Notes: generated by a model not told the origin, from the letters alone. Positions 35,555-48,066 are shown, counted from the first letter of the stretch. The stretch: 64,000 nucleotides of DNA from Camellia lanceoleosa (GCA_025200525.1 JANUSC010000392.1:62001-126000); one strand, 5' to 3'. A program made the numbers and translations.

Positions 35555-36356
35555 TGTTGGCTTTTTGGCTTTTCGAAGGGTATTTTTGTAAATGTGAGCG
35601 TGCCAGCAAGGATCAATCAGTCCTTACAGAAATTATAATTGCCAACCAATTATCAGACGATTGTGTTTTAGTTCTTTCAGCCTCAATGAAGAGGACTTTT
35701 ACTGGTGGCTTGACTTAGGAGAAATTAAGAGAAATAACAGTTAATATGAAGAACAATCGAAGTATTTCATTAAAATGAACACTTACAATAGTCCAAACTC
35801 AGCCTCGAAGAGGTTTACAGCAACAGTCTATTTGAATCTACTTGAAACTACTCCTATGAATCGAAGTGCAGTGCGGGTATTTAAAGTGCAGGTATTTAAA
35901 GAATAGGTATTTAAAGTGCAGGAATTTAAAGTACAGGAAATGTAAAACTGGAAAGGAAAATATGAAGTAAAGACTGGTTTGTATGATTTGAGTCTGGGGG
36001 GCTTTTCTGAGGGCTTCCCTACTATTTATACTTGTCAAAGATGACCTTCGAACTGCACTTCAAACCGTCGAACTACTCCTCCATGATCGCTGATCATGCT
36101 GCCTTAGAAATAGTCCCACTACGCCATCTCTTGCAGTTGAGCTTCCCTCCTATATTTGAATTTGAATATGAGTAACCGTTGAAGCCACGTCACTTTGTAT
36201 CTCTTTACTGATCTAGTGCTACTCAGATCACGTGAGAACCAATGTTCATCGCCACGTGTTCGATCAGGATCGAAGACTTGAATTATCTTCCCATAATACC
36301 CTTATTCTGCCACGTGTCAAACTGTGATTTGGCTTTTACAAAATATGTAGCCAACA
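35555..36356 (-). repeat. 5' LTR of element A
   Basis: 802 bp. TATAAATA box at 36023-36030 (minus strand). Three CACGTG palindromes occur upstream of it (near 36230, 36256 and 36312), and the 15-bp subrepeat GTATTTAAAGTGCAG lies at about 35876-35935. Promoter of the element; the G-box cluster is also an ABRE-type sequence (ACGTGGC). Confidence 0.95.
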
Positions 36357-36361
36357 GTTAT

Positions 36362-37109
36362 ATTCTTAGTTATACAGTTGTTGATATTATTTTTCATATC
36401 AATGTGTTCAAAGTATTGAATCTGTCAATTAATCAAGTTCATATATATAGCAACGATTAGTATTCTTATTTCATCTATTTTATATATCTTCTTTTAAAAA
36501 TTTAGTTTCTAAAAATATAGATAAACGATGTCATATGACTAAAAATGTCATATTGGGACAATTTTTTTTAAAAATATCATCTAATAATTTAACTTTTCAA
36601 AATTCAATTAGAGAATATCCTAATATATTCAACAGTAATAATAATAATCATTTATACTTTGGAAGATCATAGTATATGGACCACTTTTATTTTCACTTAA
36701 AAAGCAAGTATGAAAATGAAGAAAAATCATATAGCTTTCATCAAACATGAAATATGCAATAAAATAGTGAATGAATGCGTGTTTAAAAAAATGAAGTGAA
36801 CAAAACTAATAAGAGGGAAAAGTGAAAAAAATATCTTTAGGAGTAAAACTTTAGTGGGATCCAATTCCTAAGTAGTTTTTGGTTCAATAAAATACAATTG
36901 AAATAAAATGATCATTCTATTCTTAAGTTTAATTTACTATTACTACTTCCTAAATAAATCTACATATATTATAAATAAAATTATCATTTATTATTATAAA
37001 TGAATGTTATTTCGTAGAAAAGCTAAGAAATAAATATTTATTAAAGCACACACAAATGACTATTATTTCATACAAAAGGTAAGGAATAAATATCGACAAT
37101 GCTACGTAA
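36362..37109. other. Intergenic AT-rich DNA, no gene seen
   Basis: The chromosomal sequence between element A and the hairpin element. No ORF of note and no clear TE ends. Confidence 0.6.
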
Positions 37110-37239
37110 CTCAAATTTTGTGGCTCAAAAGTGGCTCAAATGGCCAAAACGACATCGTTTTGAGTACAGAACAACATAAAAATGACCAAAACGACGTCGT
37201 TTTGGCCATTTGAGCCACTTTTGAGCCACAAAATTTGAG
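37110..37239. mobile_element. Near-perfect 130-bp foldback MITE
   Basis: 53-bp arms starting CTCAAATTTTGTGGCTC and ending CGTTTTG, inverted with one mismatch (ACATCG versus ACGTCG), around a loop of about 24 bp. The inner arm is itself palindromic (AAAACGACGTCGTTTT). No clear TSD. Transcribed, it would fold into one long hairpin. Confidence 0.8.
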
Positions 37240-38942
37240 CTATGAGACATTTTCTAATAAATATTTATTAAAGCACACATAGCATTAGAGATTTTCTACA
37301 ATAATTTACTTTGCCTTGTTCGGTATTAGTAAATGTGTTCTTTGGATAATTTTATCACATAGCTAGCACACTATATCTATGATTTATCAAAAGCAAGAAG
37401 AGTTAAAACACTGTAAAAACGAAAGAAAACAAAATACATTAGCTTTCCATTCAAATTAGAACACATAAAATCAAATAGAAAGCAATTTAAAATTTTTAGC
37501 ATGATAAAGGCTTACTCGAAATTCTTTTTGTTGAGTGAGAAGTAGATTTATAGCTTCCAAAAAATGTTGCCTCCATTATTCTTCTATGAATCGGTGGTCC
37601 AAATAATAGTAGCATCTGTTACAAACACATATTGTCTTTTGGTTGGCTGAGCCAACAGTAGTATCTCATGTCAACCATTTGGAGGAACTATAGAAAGACA
37701 CATTAGGCACTCCAAAATAGAGTAAGCGAGAAATAGCCATGTAACTGTTACAATAAAAGGTCAATAAGAGCTTTGTTTGGGAAGTTTAATTGTGATGTAA
37801 ATAGTTAATCTTGTAAGACTTGTTGAGTATATTATTAATAAAAAAAATTAAATTAATTGAGCATTCATAGTCACATGATCAGATGATATTTATTTTTTTA
37901 AAATTAACTAATCAGTATAAATTTGATAATAGACTTTTTTTTCACATAATTAATACTTAATTATATAATTATCAATATCTAATTAATTGAATTTTTTTTA
38001 ATGATTTTATTGATGAATTCTATAAGTTTTTTGACAATCACAATAAAAAAACAGCAACTCCCACTACATCATGGATTGTGAGCTGCAACCTCTTTTTCTA
38101 GCACATGTATGTATTTATCTAAACTTTTCTTCAAATAGTGTGCAAGAAACGGTGCAATGGAGATTGAATATAATTTCTTTTATAAAGATGGTGAAAATAT
38201 TATTTTACGGAAATAATCAATTAATCTACTAAATATTTTTGAATTTTTCAAAAAATATACATAATATTTAATTTTTCAATTTAAAAAAAAATGATACGTA
38301 CCTCTTGTATTAATAAAATACTCAATAAATTTGATAGCATTGACTAAAATATGAAATAATTGGATGAGTAGTGTTGCATCTCCTTAATTTCACCCTCCTA
38401 ATTTCACCCTCAATGACATGGCCTACCCTCCATATGAAACGATTCCACACCTTTTTCTCTCTTATATTTAGCATCCCTAATTCCACATCATCGAGAGTAA
38501 AATTTGCATGAGCAAAATTAAGGAATTATTATAATTAGAAATCATCTTATACATGGTGAAATACTCATCAAAGCAAAAGTTAGGAAAATTAACTTTTATA
38601 AAATTAATGATAAAAAAAGAATGGCCAAACCAGACAAAAAACTGAAATTGGATAGTTACCGCCATAAGAGATTCAATTATTTGGTCATTATTGAGCACAA
38701 AGGAAAATGATAAAAAAGAAGGGTCAATTGACAAAAAATAAAAAATTTACTAGATAATGATCCATCTGAACCTAAAGGATCAATTCCAGCAAATATTAGA
38801 TTCGACAATAAGTCTCGGAACCAAGATTTTTCTAGATGGATAGTTGTGTAGTGGAGATTAAATTTGTGTAGTGTGGGGTTCATATGTAAAATAAATATGA
38901 ATAACAAGATAACAATTCGAGGTAATTTCTGGATTCGTAGTA
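37240..38942. other. Intergenic AT-rich DNA, no gene seen
   Basis: AT-rich sequence with short poly-A/T runs and no ORF that looks coding. The minus-strand frames at 38477-38907 have N/I/F-rich composition typical of random AT-rich DNA. Confidence 0.55.
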
Positions 38943-39853
38943 TCTATACTATATATTAAGCAAAATGGAGTTTTTAACCCTAAGTTTTGTGGGAGTTCCA
39001 ATCTCCCGATCTAAATTTCTTGATTTTTTGATTTAAAAAAAAAAACCTTAGCATTTATTAGCTTCTCCCAACCCCTAAGTCTTACCCTTATAATAACACT
39101 TTAATGCATTAAGAACAAGTATAAAAAAAATTCTTTGAAATCTAACACATATGAATTCCTTGAAAAGTCCTAACACGTATGATTATTATCTCTCATAATA
39201 ACACTTTAATGCATTAAGAACAAGCATAAAAAAAAATTCTTGAAAAGTTCAGCACATATTATTATTATCAAAATATTAAATTTTAATATAATATAATAAA
39301 AAAAGAAGACATTTAATTCCTTGAAAAGTCCAACACATATGATTATTATCAAAATATTAAATTTTAATATAATATAAAAAAGGAAAAAAAGAAGACATTT
39401 AAAAAAAAAAGATATTTAAAAATCACAATTCACATAAATAGATAATTGTAAATATATTAAGAAAAATGGAGTTTCTAAATCCCAAGCCTTGTGGGAGCTC
39501 CAATCTCTCAATCTTAATTTTCTAAATTTTTGATTTAAAAAACAAAAAACTCAGCATTTATTGATTTGGTCAAAATTCTCTGATCAGCATTTATTAACTT
39601 TTTTTAATCCACATACCTGCATTTATTGATTTGGTCAAAATTCCTAATTAACATTTAAAATCCCCTCATGTAAATAATTATAGATACAGCTTGTGCATAG
39701 TTATTGCAGTAGCCTTTTTAATTTATCCTGTATACTATGGTTAGTGATAAGATTGCTAAATTATTTTTATAAAAAATCTTAAAAAATATAATTTATATAT
39801 TAAAAAAATAAAATAAATATAAATATTTATAATTAGCACGAGTGATAGGCTAG
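38943..39853 (+). mobile_element. Candidate non-autonomous Helitron
   Basis: Starts TCTATACTATATATTAAG after an A and ends GCACGAGTGATAGGCTAG before a T, fitting Helitron termini (5' TC, 3' CTRR, insertion between A and T). The ends resemble plant Helitron ends of GCACGGGTnnnnnnCTAG type, but I see no clear left arm for a 3' hairpin. Inside, the first 120 bp recur at about 39452 (ATATATTAAGAAAAATGGAG), and an AAGTCCAACACATATGATTA unit is repeated at 39160-39380. It has no coding capacity. Confidence 0.5.
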
Positions 39854-40439
39854 TTACTATTAACTTAAATCATAGTATGTTTATTTGGTAAATATTAAAA
39901 GTTTTTTTTTATTATTTTTATGTTAAACAATATTTGCTTAATTGTTGAATATTATAAGAGTAATTTGTGTGATGGGCATATTATTATTATTTTTCAAATT
40001 GATGATAAGTTAATTTTTTTGGATAATGTTATATGATTTGTTTTAGAAACAAATTATATAAAAACGTAATTTCAAATCGAGCCAAATTATGTTTAAATGA
40101 TTTGAGTCAGATTGATTCAATAATTTTAGTGATTTAATTTGATTACATTTTTTTTAAGAGAAAATTATTGATAAATCCCATTAAGAAGTGTTTTAACCTA
40201 AGAAGTCCATGAAGGAATTTTTTAACCCATTTAGTCCCATGTATGTATAGTTTTATTCCATAAAGTCCTTTTTCTTAATTTACACTATTTTCTTGAACAC
40301 TTATGCCTTTATATTTAATTTTGATACCCTTATAAATATTTTTTGAACGGTTAGCAATTTTATGATGTGAACATTCATATTTTAAAATTCACATTGGTAG
40401 GAATGTAAAATTGTCCGTCATGGCCACTCGTCAACGCTG

Positions 40440-41560
40440 GCGGGCTATTGTTGACAATGTGAATATTCACATTGACATGTTAACATTCACATTAATAGGA
40501 GTATAAAATTGGCCCGCGTCCTGTGGCGGCACGAAACCCACCCGCAGTCCATAGGCGGCCCGGGGCGGGCCCGGTCCGGGCCATTGACAATGTGAATATT
40601 CATGTTGACATATTAACATTCACATTGATAAGAGTATAAAATTAGTCCGCGGGCTATGGGCGCCCAAAAGCCCGCCCGCGACTCGGGGCGGGCCCGGCCC
40701 AGCCCGTTGACAATGTGAATATTCACATTGACATGTTAACATTTACATTGATAAGAGTATAAAATTGGCCAGCGGCCCGTAGGCAGCCAAAAGCCCGGCC
40801 CGGCCCGTTGACAATGTGAATATTCACATTGACATGTTAACATTCACATTGATAGGAGTGTAAAATTAGCCCGCCCGTCGCCAAACTCGCCATACGGCTG
40901 GGTATGGCCGGTCTGTTGACAATGTGAATATTCACATTGATAAGAGTATAAAATTGGCCCGCGCCCCGTGGCTACCCAAAACCCTCCCATGGCCCATAGG
41001 CAACCCGGCCCGACCTGTTGACAATGTGAATATTTACATTGACATGTTAACATTCACATTGATAAGAGTATAAAATTGGCCCGTGCCCGGTGGCTGCCTG
41101 AAACCCGCCTATAGCCTGTGGGCGGCCCGGGGCGGGCTCGGCCCGGCTTGTTGACAATGTGAATATTCACATTGACATGTTAACATTCACATTGATAAAA
41201 GTATAAAATTAGCCATCGGCCCAGGACAGGCCCGACCCGCCCCATTGACAATGTAAATATTCACATTAACATGTTAACATTCACATTGATAAGAGTGTAA
41301 AATTGGCCTGCAACCCGTAGACGACCCGAAGCCCGACCGCAGGCCGAGGCGGGCTTGGCCCGATCCGTGACAATGTGAATATTCACATTGACATGTTAAC
41401 ATTAACATTGATAGGAGTGTAAAATTTGCCCGCTGCTCGAATCTCGCTCGCGACGCGGGGTAGGCCCGGCTCGGCCTGTTGACAATGTAAATCTTCACAT
41501 TGACAGGTTAACATGCACATTGATAGGAATGTAGAATTGGCCCCAGGCTCGTTTGGGTCC
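40440..41560 (+). repeat. Palindromic tandem array, left arm
   Basis: About ten units, 95-135 bp apart (palindromes near 40455, 40588, 40710, 40814, 40919, 41021, 41155, 41250, 41371 and 41482). Each has AATGTGAATATTCACATT (a perfect 18-bp palindrome), then ACATGTTAACAT, then CATTGATAAGAGTATAAAAT, then a GGCCCGGGGCGGGCC-type spacer that varies more than the AT part. Confidence 0.9.
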
Positions 41561-41824
41561 GGACCCGTGCATGTCTGAGACCCTAGGCTAGGGCCTAGGC
41601 CATCACTTTGAAGCCCGGCCCGGCCCATCGGCCCGCTTAAGGCCCATTCAAGGCTCGGTCCGACGCCCAGCCCGCCTGAGGCACAATGTCTTTTTTTGTG
41701 AAAAATAATAAAAATTTGGTAGAAAAAATTAAAAAAAATTTTAAAAAAATGGCCAGGCCCAAGCCTACTTAAACTCGAGCTAGAGCCTAGGCCACCCGAG
41801 GCTGCCTCGTCTTGGTCGCGGGCC

Positions 41825-42380
41825 GATTTTACACTCCTATCAATGTGAATGTTAATATGTCAATGTGAATATTCACATTGTCACTGGCCGGTTGGCCGTC
41901 ACCCGGCCAGACCGAGGCGACGTCATGCGATTTTACACTCTATCAATGTGAATGTTAATATGTCAATGTGAATATTCACATTGTCATCAAGCCGCGTTAG
42001 CCGCCGTCCACGGCTTCGAGCCGCCATGGGACGCGAGTCAATTTTACACTCCTATCAATGTGAATGTTAACATGTCCATGCGAATATTCACATTATCAAC
42101 GGGCCGGGCCCGCCCCGGCAACAGGCGGGCTTCGGGCCGTCCACAGGCTGCGGGCTAATTTTACAGTCCTATCAATGTGAATGTTAATATGTTAATATGA
42201 ATATTCACATTGTCACGGGCCGGACCGAGCTCGCCCCGGGCCGCCCACAGGCCGCGGGCTAATTTTACACTTTTATCAATGTGAATGTTAACATGTCAAT
42301 GTGAATATTCACATTGTACATGGGCCGGGCCCCTACATATTGACGATATGCACATTCACATTGACGGTGTGAACATTCAC
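41825..42380 (-). repeat. Palindromic tandem array, right arm (inverted)
   Basis: About five units in the reverse order: ATTTTACACTCCTATCAATG, then AATGTTAACATGTCAATGTG, then AATATTCACATTGTCA, then a GC-rich spacer. It complements the left arm, so the two arms can pair over several hundred bases. Confidence 0.9.
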
Positions 42381-42588
42381 ATTAGGGGTATTTTGGTAAT
42401 TATGTCACCCATAGGACTTATTGAAACATAAAAAAATAATATGAACTAAATAGAACATAAGTAGATGAAAAAGGTATTTTGGTCTTCTTATCTCAAATAG
42501 GACCTAATAGAATAGTCAAAAAGAATATAAATTGGATGGAACATAAGTAATTAAAGATGGATTTATGGAAAAAGCTCCCTTTTTTTAA

Positions 42589-42755
42589 ACCGTAGACAAT
42601 TAAACTAAAAAAGAGAAGGCAATTTTGGACAATTGTACATTATTTTGGCGTTTTGTGTTAGATTTCAGCACCTATCATTCTTTTATAGATGCTATAGATT
42701 AAACAAATTTTTTATTTTCATTTTTCCAAAAATAGAAAATAAAAATGACACTTTT

Positions 42756-42804
<49 letters not shown>

Positions 42805-42930
42805 GTAGGTGTGTAAATAGGAGAGTAACAAGAAATTTAATAAAAGAATAATTATAAATATTAGGAGCAAGTATGATTCGGATTAATTTTAATTAATATT
42901 ATTATTAACATCTTAAAATTGTCACCATAT
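42589..42930. other. Flank of the foldback element, with a (TTG)n microsatellite
   Basis: The (TTG)n tract at about 42757-42804 has roughly 16 units. The rest is AT-rich with no gene, up to the AATAT target duplication of element B at 42931-42935. Confidence 0.7.
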
Positions 42931-42935
42931 AATAT

Positions 42936-43735
42936 TGTTGGCTACATATTTTGTAAAAGCCAAATCACAGTTTGACACGTGGCAGAATAAGGGTATTATG
43001 GAAGATAATTCAAGTCTTCGATCCTGATCGAATACGTGGCAATGGACATTGGTTCTCACGAGATCTAAGTAGCACTAGATCAGTAAAGAGATACAAGGTG
43101 ACGTGGCTTCAACGGTTACTCATATTCAAATTCAAATACAAGAGGGAAACTCAACTGCAAGAGATGGCGTAGTGGGACTACTTCTAAGGCAGCATGATCA
43201 GCGATCATGGAGGAGTAGTTCGACGGTTTGAAGTACAGTTCGAAGGTCATCTTTGACAAGTATAAATAGCAGGGAAGCCCTCAGAAAAGCCCCCAGACTC
43301 AGATCATACAAACCAGTCTTTACTTCATATTTTCTTTTCCAGTTTTACATTTCCTGTACTTTAAATTCCTGCACTTTAAATACCTGTTCTTTAAATACCT
43401 GCACTTTAAATACTCGCACTGCACTTCGATTCATAGGAGTAGTTTCAAGTAGATTCAAGTAGACTGTTGCTGTAAACCCCTTCGAGGCTGAGTTTAGACT
43501 ATTGTAAGTGTTCATTTTAATGAAATACTTCGATTGTTCTTCATATTAACTGTTATTTCTCTTAATTTCTCCTAAGTGAAGCCACCAGTAAAAGTTCTTT
43601 TCATTGAGGCTGAAAGAACTAAAACACAATCGTCTGATAATTGGTTGGCAATTATAATTTCTGTAAGGATTGATTAATCCTTACTGGCACACTCGCATTT
43701 ATAAAAATACCCTTCGAAAAGTCAAAAAGCCAACA
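42936..43735 (+). repeat. 5' LTR of element B
   Basis: 800 bp. One G-box with ABRE core (CACGTGGC, about 42976-42983) is kept. The second has become TACGTGGC and the third CACGAG. TATAAATA box at 43261-43268. A 15-bp subrepeat (CTGCACTTTAAATAC) follows at 43353-43412. Ends AGCCAACA. Confidence 0.95.
43353..43412 (+). repeat. 15-bp tandem subrepeat in LTR leader
   Basis: Four copies of a 15-mer, CTGCACTTTAAATAC and variants (CTGTACTTTAAATTC, CTGTTCTTTAAATAC), located 90-150 bp after the TATA box, so probably within the transcribed R-U5 region. It is present in all four LTRs. Confidence 0.85.
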
Positions 43736-43743
43736 TATATTTT

Positions 43744-43761
43744 TGGCACGCCCAGTGGGAC
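43744..43761 (+). other. Primer-binding site of element B
   Basis: TGGCACGCCCAGTGGGAC, 8 nt after the 5' LTR and identical to that of A. It overlaps no LTR and lies 8 nt before the gag ATG. Confidence 0.75.
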
Positions 43762-43769
43762 TTGTTAAA

Positions 43770-45386
43770 ATGGCTAGACGAAGACGACAAGGAGAAAATG
43801 AACACTTGGAAGAAGGCGTAGAAGGAGAGGTAGAGATACCTAATCCAGAGAAAAATGTGGTAACACATCGTGTGGAGACTCCTATGCTATCAGAACCTTT
43901 GGTCGAACAGACCAGTACTTCTGGACAAGAACCATATGTTCATAATATTGAACGAAACCAAGGAATTTGACCATCCACCGTTCCATCTACTCAGCCAACA
44001 AATCCATGGGATGGCTTAGTAGATGCTATGGGACAACAATTAATGAACACAATGGAAAGGTGGGCAACATCCTTTTTGGATCGAATGAATAACCACCAAT
44101 CAACAAATACAAGACACACAGAGGAAATTTTAAATGTTCCTCAGCAAAGATTGGCTAGAAAAAAACAGCCTATGCAAGTTAATGGACAATCTAATGGTTA
44201 GACTAGTACTCAGAACTATGAAAGACCATCGCCTCAGTCTTGGTATGAACCCATTTCGAGGCCTGTAGTAGGCCAAAATGCCTCAGTACTCAACAATGAA
44301 GCCACACAAGTTGGTGGATCTGGCCAAGTACAAGAAACTGGCATAAAAATGGTGGCAAATCCCATGTTCGAAGCCATACTTGGCACTAGGGGGTATAATA
44401 ATCCCTTATTCGAATTTATACCCGGGGGGTTGGAAGGTTTTCCCACAAATGGAAGGGACACAACACTTGTTCCAGCACCTTTCACAGGTCCTTTCGCAGG
44501 ACAGGCTCAAAGGGGTTACCCATACCCCCAACAGCAACCTGCACCACAGGGGTAACCAGTCCCAAATGTACCACCTTATGGACCAAAAGGACCACAGGCG
44601 CAAGTTTGTCCACCAAACCCTGTGTTTGTCCCTCAAGTAGTGGTTCAGCAAGCACAAAATATGGTCCCTAGGGACCAAATTGCTGATATTGTTAGGGAGA
44701 TGTGTGGACCGATGGCTCGGGGGGTCCAGACTCCTGTATACAGAAAACCATACCCAGAATGGGTAGATAGGGTACATGAATACCCAAGAGGATTTAGAAT
44801 ACTAGATTTTACCCTGTTCTATGGAACTGGAAATCAATCAACAGTAGAGCATATTGCCAGATTCGCTGCTCAATGTGGTGAATTCTCTAATCATGACTAC
44901 ATGAAACTAAGATTATTTCCAAATTCTCTAACTGGGGGAGCATTTGTATGATATATCAACCTTACACCTGGCTCCATTCAAACTTGGCAACAAATGGAAG
45001 AGGCATTTCATGCCCAATTCTTCCAATCGGAGCCAGAGGTATCCATGGCAGACTTGGCAAGATTGAGTCAAAGGCCTGAAGAAAAGGCTACTCAGTTTAT
45101 TGCCAGATTTAAAAGGGCTCGAAATAAATGTAGAGTCATCCTTCCAGAGCCAGAATTTGTAAGATTGGCTCAAAACGGTTTAGAGTTCAGGCTTCGAAAG
45201 AAGTTTGACTCAACTGAATTCAGGGATTTGGTCGAATTAACCTATAAGGTGTCTCGGTATGAAGCATTACTAGAGGAGGAACAAGATCGAAATAATGCTT
45301 TGTATAAGACGTATTATAGAGATCCCAATTATGAGATCGATGCAACAGAGATTGTGGACAAAGAACACATGTCTGTGAAGCATTAA
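43770..45386 (+). pseudogene. Gag, element B
   Basis: Starts at ATG 43770 (MARRRRQGENEHLEEG). Disordered Pro/Gln/Gly-rich part to about 44610, then the gag core (DFTLFYGTGNQSTVEHIARF, SLTGGAFV, EAFHAQFFQSEPEVSMADLA, KATQFIARFKRARNKCR). Four in-frame stops interrupt it: TGA 43968, TAG 44199, TAA 44553 and TGA 44949. Against copy A the last three are CAG, CAA and TGG, so each is one transition; the first is GGA, a transversion. Overall length is about 540 codons. Confidence 0.85.
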
Positions 45387-45483
45387 TTCATAAGGATATA
45401 ACCATCGACGGCGGTTTAAAAAGAAAGACTTACACAGAAAGTACTCTTTCGATTTAACAAAAGCAGATGACATTTTTGATCAT

Positions 45484-48066
45484 TTGCTTGCAGCCAATTT
45501 CCTTAAGTTACCAAAAGGAGTAAAACTGTCATCTCCAGATGAACTTAAAGGAAAAGTATACTGTAAATGGCATAATTCTTGGTCTCACTCGACTAAAAAC
45601 TGCATTGTTTTTCGAGACAGGATCCAAGAGCAAATTCGGAAAGGAAGTTTGAAGTTCGGCCAAAAGAAAAAGCCATGGGGATTAGCGATAACCCGTTTCC
45701 AGAAGTTGGAGAAAGCGCGGCTAATGTGGTTGTACTAAACTTTCAGAATCTATCTCTGCAGGAATTGGAAGAGGTCAATGTGCAAATACATATTGCCAAC
45801 CAGACAACTGCCAAGAAGGAGACTAGAAACCCACCAGTTATTGGACAAGGTTTCTCACATCAGAAGGAACACTCTGATGAAGAAGCATTGGATGACGATT
45901 CCTTGGAAGCAGCTGTAATGCAGAGGATGTGTCCCAGATGCAGACTAAGCTACAAATGGTTGAAGGGGCTTCCAATTGATGGGAAGCAATACTATAGGGA
46001 TGTTCAGAGACGTCCTAAATCAACCAACGCTTACAACAAAAGGCCGTACCCGGCTAGTGATAGGCAGCGATCATTAGTGGTTGAGCCTGCAGTTGACAGA
46101 ATACATGCTAAAGGCAAAAGGCCCTTGTATGAGTCTAGGCCACTTAACTACTACAGAATAGAGAGCAAACATTCTGAAAGAAGATTGGAGAAGAGTTCAA
46201 GTTATGGGACTAAAGCCAGAGATTGGCCCCCTAGACCAACCTCACACAGAACAGAAAATGGCCGCCTCCATCATAGGCCAGAATCAGGCTCAAAACATGA
46301 GACCAGAACCAAGCACTTACCTCCACAGCCAGTTTCGAAGATGGTTTCGAAGGTAGAAAAAGGTGATTCAACATCTGAGTCAGTAAGCTCTTGGGTACCT
46401 GGAGTTCCAGATTGGTTTGTAATGCAAAACAAACCTAGAGAAGTGTCTGCCAGGAGAGATGTTGGAATCCCAGGCAGGATGGTCAAGCCTCCTTTGGTGG
46501 CTCCGAACAACTGGGTATTGCTGAAACACCCAAAGACAAAGGAACCAAATATGGTTCCAGTTATTTCCAGATCACAAAGAAGGAAGATTCAACACAGGTA
46601 CACCCAGTACCAGCAAGATCTAAAAGAAAGTGGAGAGAGTTCTTCACTGGTCAAGACAGAAGGAAAGAAAACTTCGAAGTTAGACCATACTCCAAAACCG
46701 ACTCTACAAAGCAAAGTGGTTTGTAACAGAGAACAGTTGGCCCAGGTTCATTCTGAACTAAAAGCCAGAGAGAAGTCTAGTTTAGCAGGGTTGGAGAAGG
46801 CTCTGATGGAAAGTGATAGCGAAACGGAAGAAGAGATTGGCATGAGCCAAAAGAAGGAAATGGCAGAAGAAGAAATGTTCGAAGCCTTCGTGGCTGAACA
46901 AACATTTCTGACTGAAGAACCAGTTGAGAAGGATCCTTCGAAGGGATCAGTTATCAATGAAGTACCAGAGTGCAGCATGGAGGATGCTGCTGAAGACATT
47001 GAGCAAGGTAGCCAAGAGGGGAAGAAGGTACAGCCAGCCATCCAATTTGGCTCATTTCTCCCTGTATCAGTCAATATGGTACACATATTGTCTCATGAAT
47101 TCCAAGCTGGAAATGAGGACCAGGGTGACCAAGACATGGATCCAATTCCTGTCTCTAGTGAAGAGTCACAAGTGAGTATGGTACAGGATGCTCCTGGAAT
47201 GGCTACTCCAATGGAAACTGAGTGTGAAAGCGAGGAAGAGGTGAGCATCAATCTCTCATATCCTTTTGAATATCCCTCGAATTCCATGACCCAACATGTC
47301 AAGCCTTTGTACATCAAGGCTTTCTTCGATGGGATACAGCTGAACCGAGTCCTAATAGACAATGGGGCAGCGGTAAACTTATTACCGAAATTTTCTTTGA
47401 AGAAATTAGGGAAAAAGCATCCCAGGTTGATCCCAACCAACACAACCATAGCTGGTTTTGTTGGAGATAAACAGATGGCTCAAGGGATTCTGCCCATTAA
47501 CTTGAGTGTGGGAACCAGGGACTGCATGACAACATTCTTCGTAATCGACAGCAATGCTAAATATAATGCTTTACTTGGGAGAGATTGGATCCATACTAAC
47601 AAATGTGTGCCTTCCTCTTTGCATCAGAAAATCATGATGGCTTTGGGCAATGGAGATACAGTGGAAATTGATGCAGATCCTCAACCCTTCATAGCCTGTG
47701 CAGACTTTGCAGAGGCCAAGTTATATATTGAGGGAGTGACACCACTCAGTATACTGAGGAAAGCTGATGGCTCAGTCGAAGTGACGGCTGATGAAGAAGT
47801 GACACACCTGAAGCACTTAGTCCAAGAAAGTGCTGATGAAGAGGTTGTCGTGAAAGATGACAATGAGCCTGGTTATAGGCAAAGAGGTGAAAAACGAGAA
47901 GCCAAGTCCTTGGCTCTGATTAAATTCTCATCATTTGACGTAAAAGCAATAGTCCAGAAAGTACAGAAGCAAGAGAGAGGCCATGATAATTGGTCAGAAC
48001 AAGAGCAAAGAACAGTCAAAAGTTTGACCCTTGGGAAATCTTGTGCATTGGACATTGAAACAAAAG
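45484..48066 (+). pseudogene. Zinc-knuckle-like segment, linker and aspartic protease, element B
   Basis: Begins with LPKGVKLSSPDELKGKVYC and CKWHNSWSHSTKNC, a Cys/His pattern like the zinc-knuckle variant in Tat gag. After a frame change near 45690 a long open frame (to 48080) covers a charged linker and the retropepsin-like domain at about 47300-47640: LNRVLIDNGAAVNLLPKFSL, then VIDSNAKYNALLGRDWIHTN. The active-site triad reads DNG. Near 48066 two bases found in A are missing, shifting the frame before RT. The protease would cleave the polyprotein. Confidence 0.85.

Larger units (their letters stand above)
16980..36356 (-). mobile_element. Element A: Tat-like Ty3/gypsy retrotransposon, full length, with nested insertion
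   Basis: Two 802-bp LTRs (16980-17781 and 35555-36356), each TG to CA, are flanked by the 5-bp TSD GTTAT (16975-16979 and 36357-36361). A primer-binding site, gag, protease, RT, RNase H, archaeal-type RNase H and integrase run on the minus strand. aORF1 and aORF2 run on the plus strand in the 3' third. Total length is 19,377 bp, or about 15.5 kb without the 3,868-bp insertion and its 5-bp duplication. By eye the LTRs differ at roughly 20-25 positions. Two RNase H modules point to the Tat lineage. Pol is disabled by nonsense codons and frameshifts. Confidence 0.95.
40158..42579. mobile_element. Foldback element built of opposed palindromic repeat arrays, MULE-like TSD
   Basis: Flanked by the 9-bp direct repeat TTTTTTTAA (40149-40157 and 42580-42588). 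Ends GAGAAAATTATTGATAAATCC and GGATTTATGGAAAAAGCTCCC are related inverted repeats. The left arm holds about ten units, the right arm about five in the opposite orientation, around a GC-rich centre (41570-41820). Each unit joins an AT-rich palindromic segment to a GC-rich spacer. A 9-bp duplication is typical of Mutator-like elements, but this one is low-complexity, so chance is possible. No transposase; the short frames inside are repeat translations. Confidence 0.65.

Noticed and set aside
40844..42158. Several 60-80-codon frames with Cys/Gln-rich repeats
   Set aside because: They are translations of the palindromic tandem units, not genes.
40440..42380. CRISPR-like spacing of palindromic repeats and unique spacers
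   Set aside because: Spacers are related GC-rich repeats, the arrays are inverted, and the context is a plant nuclear transposon.
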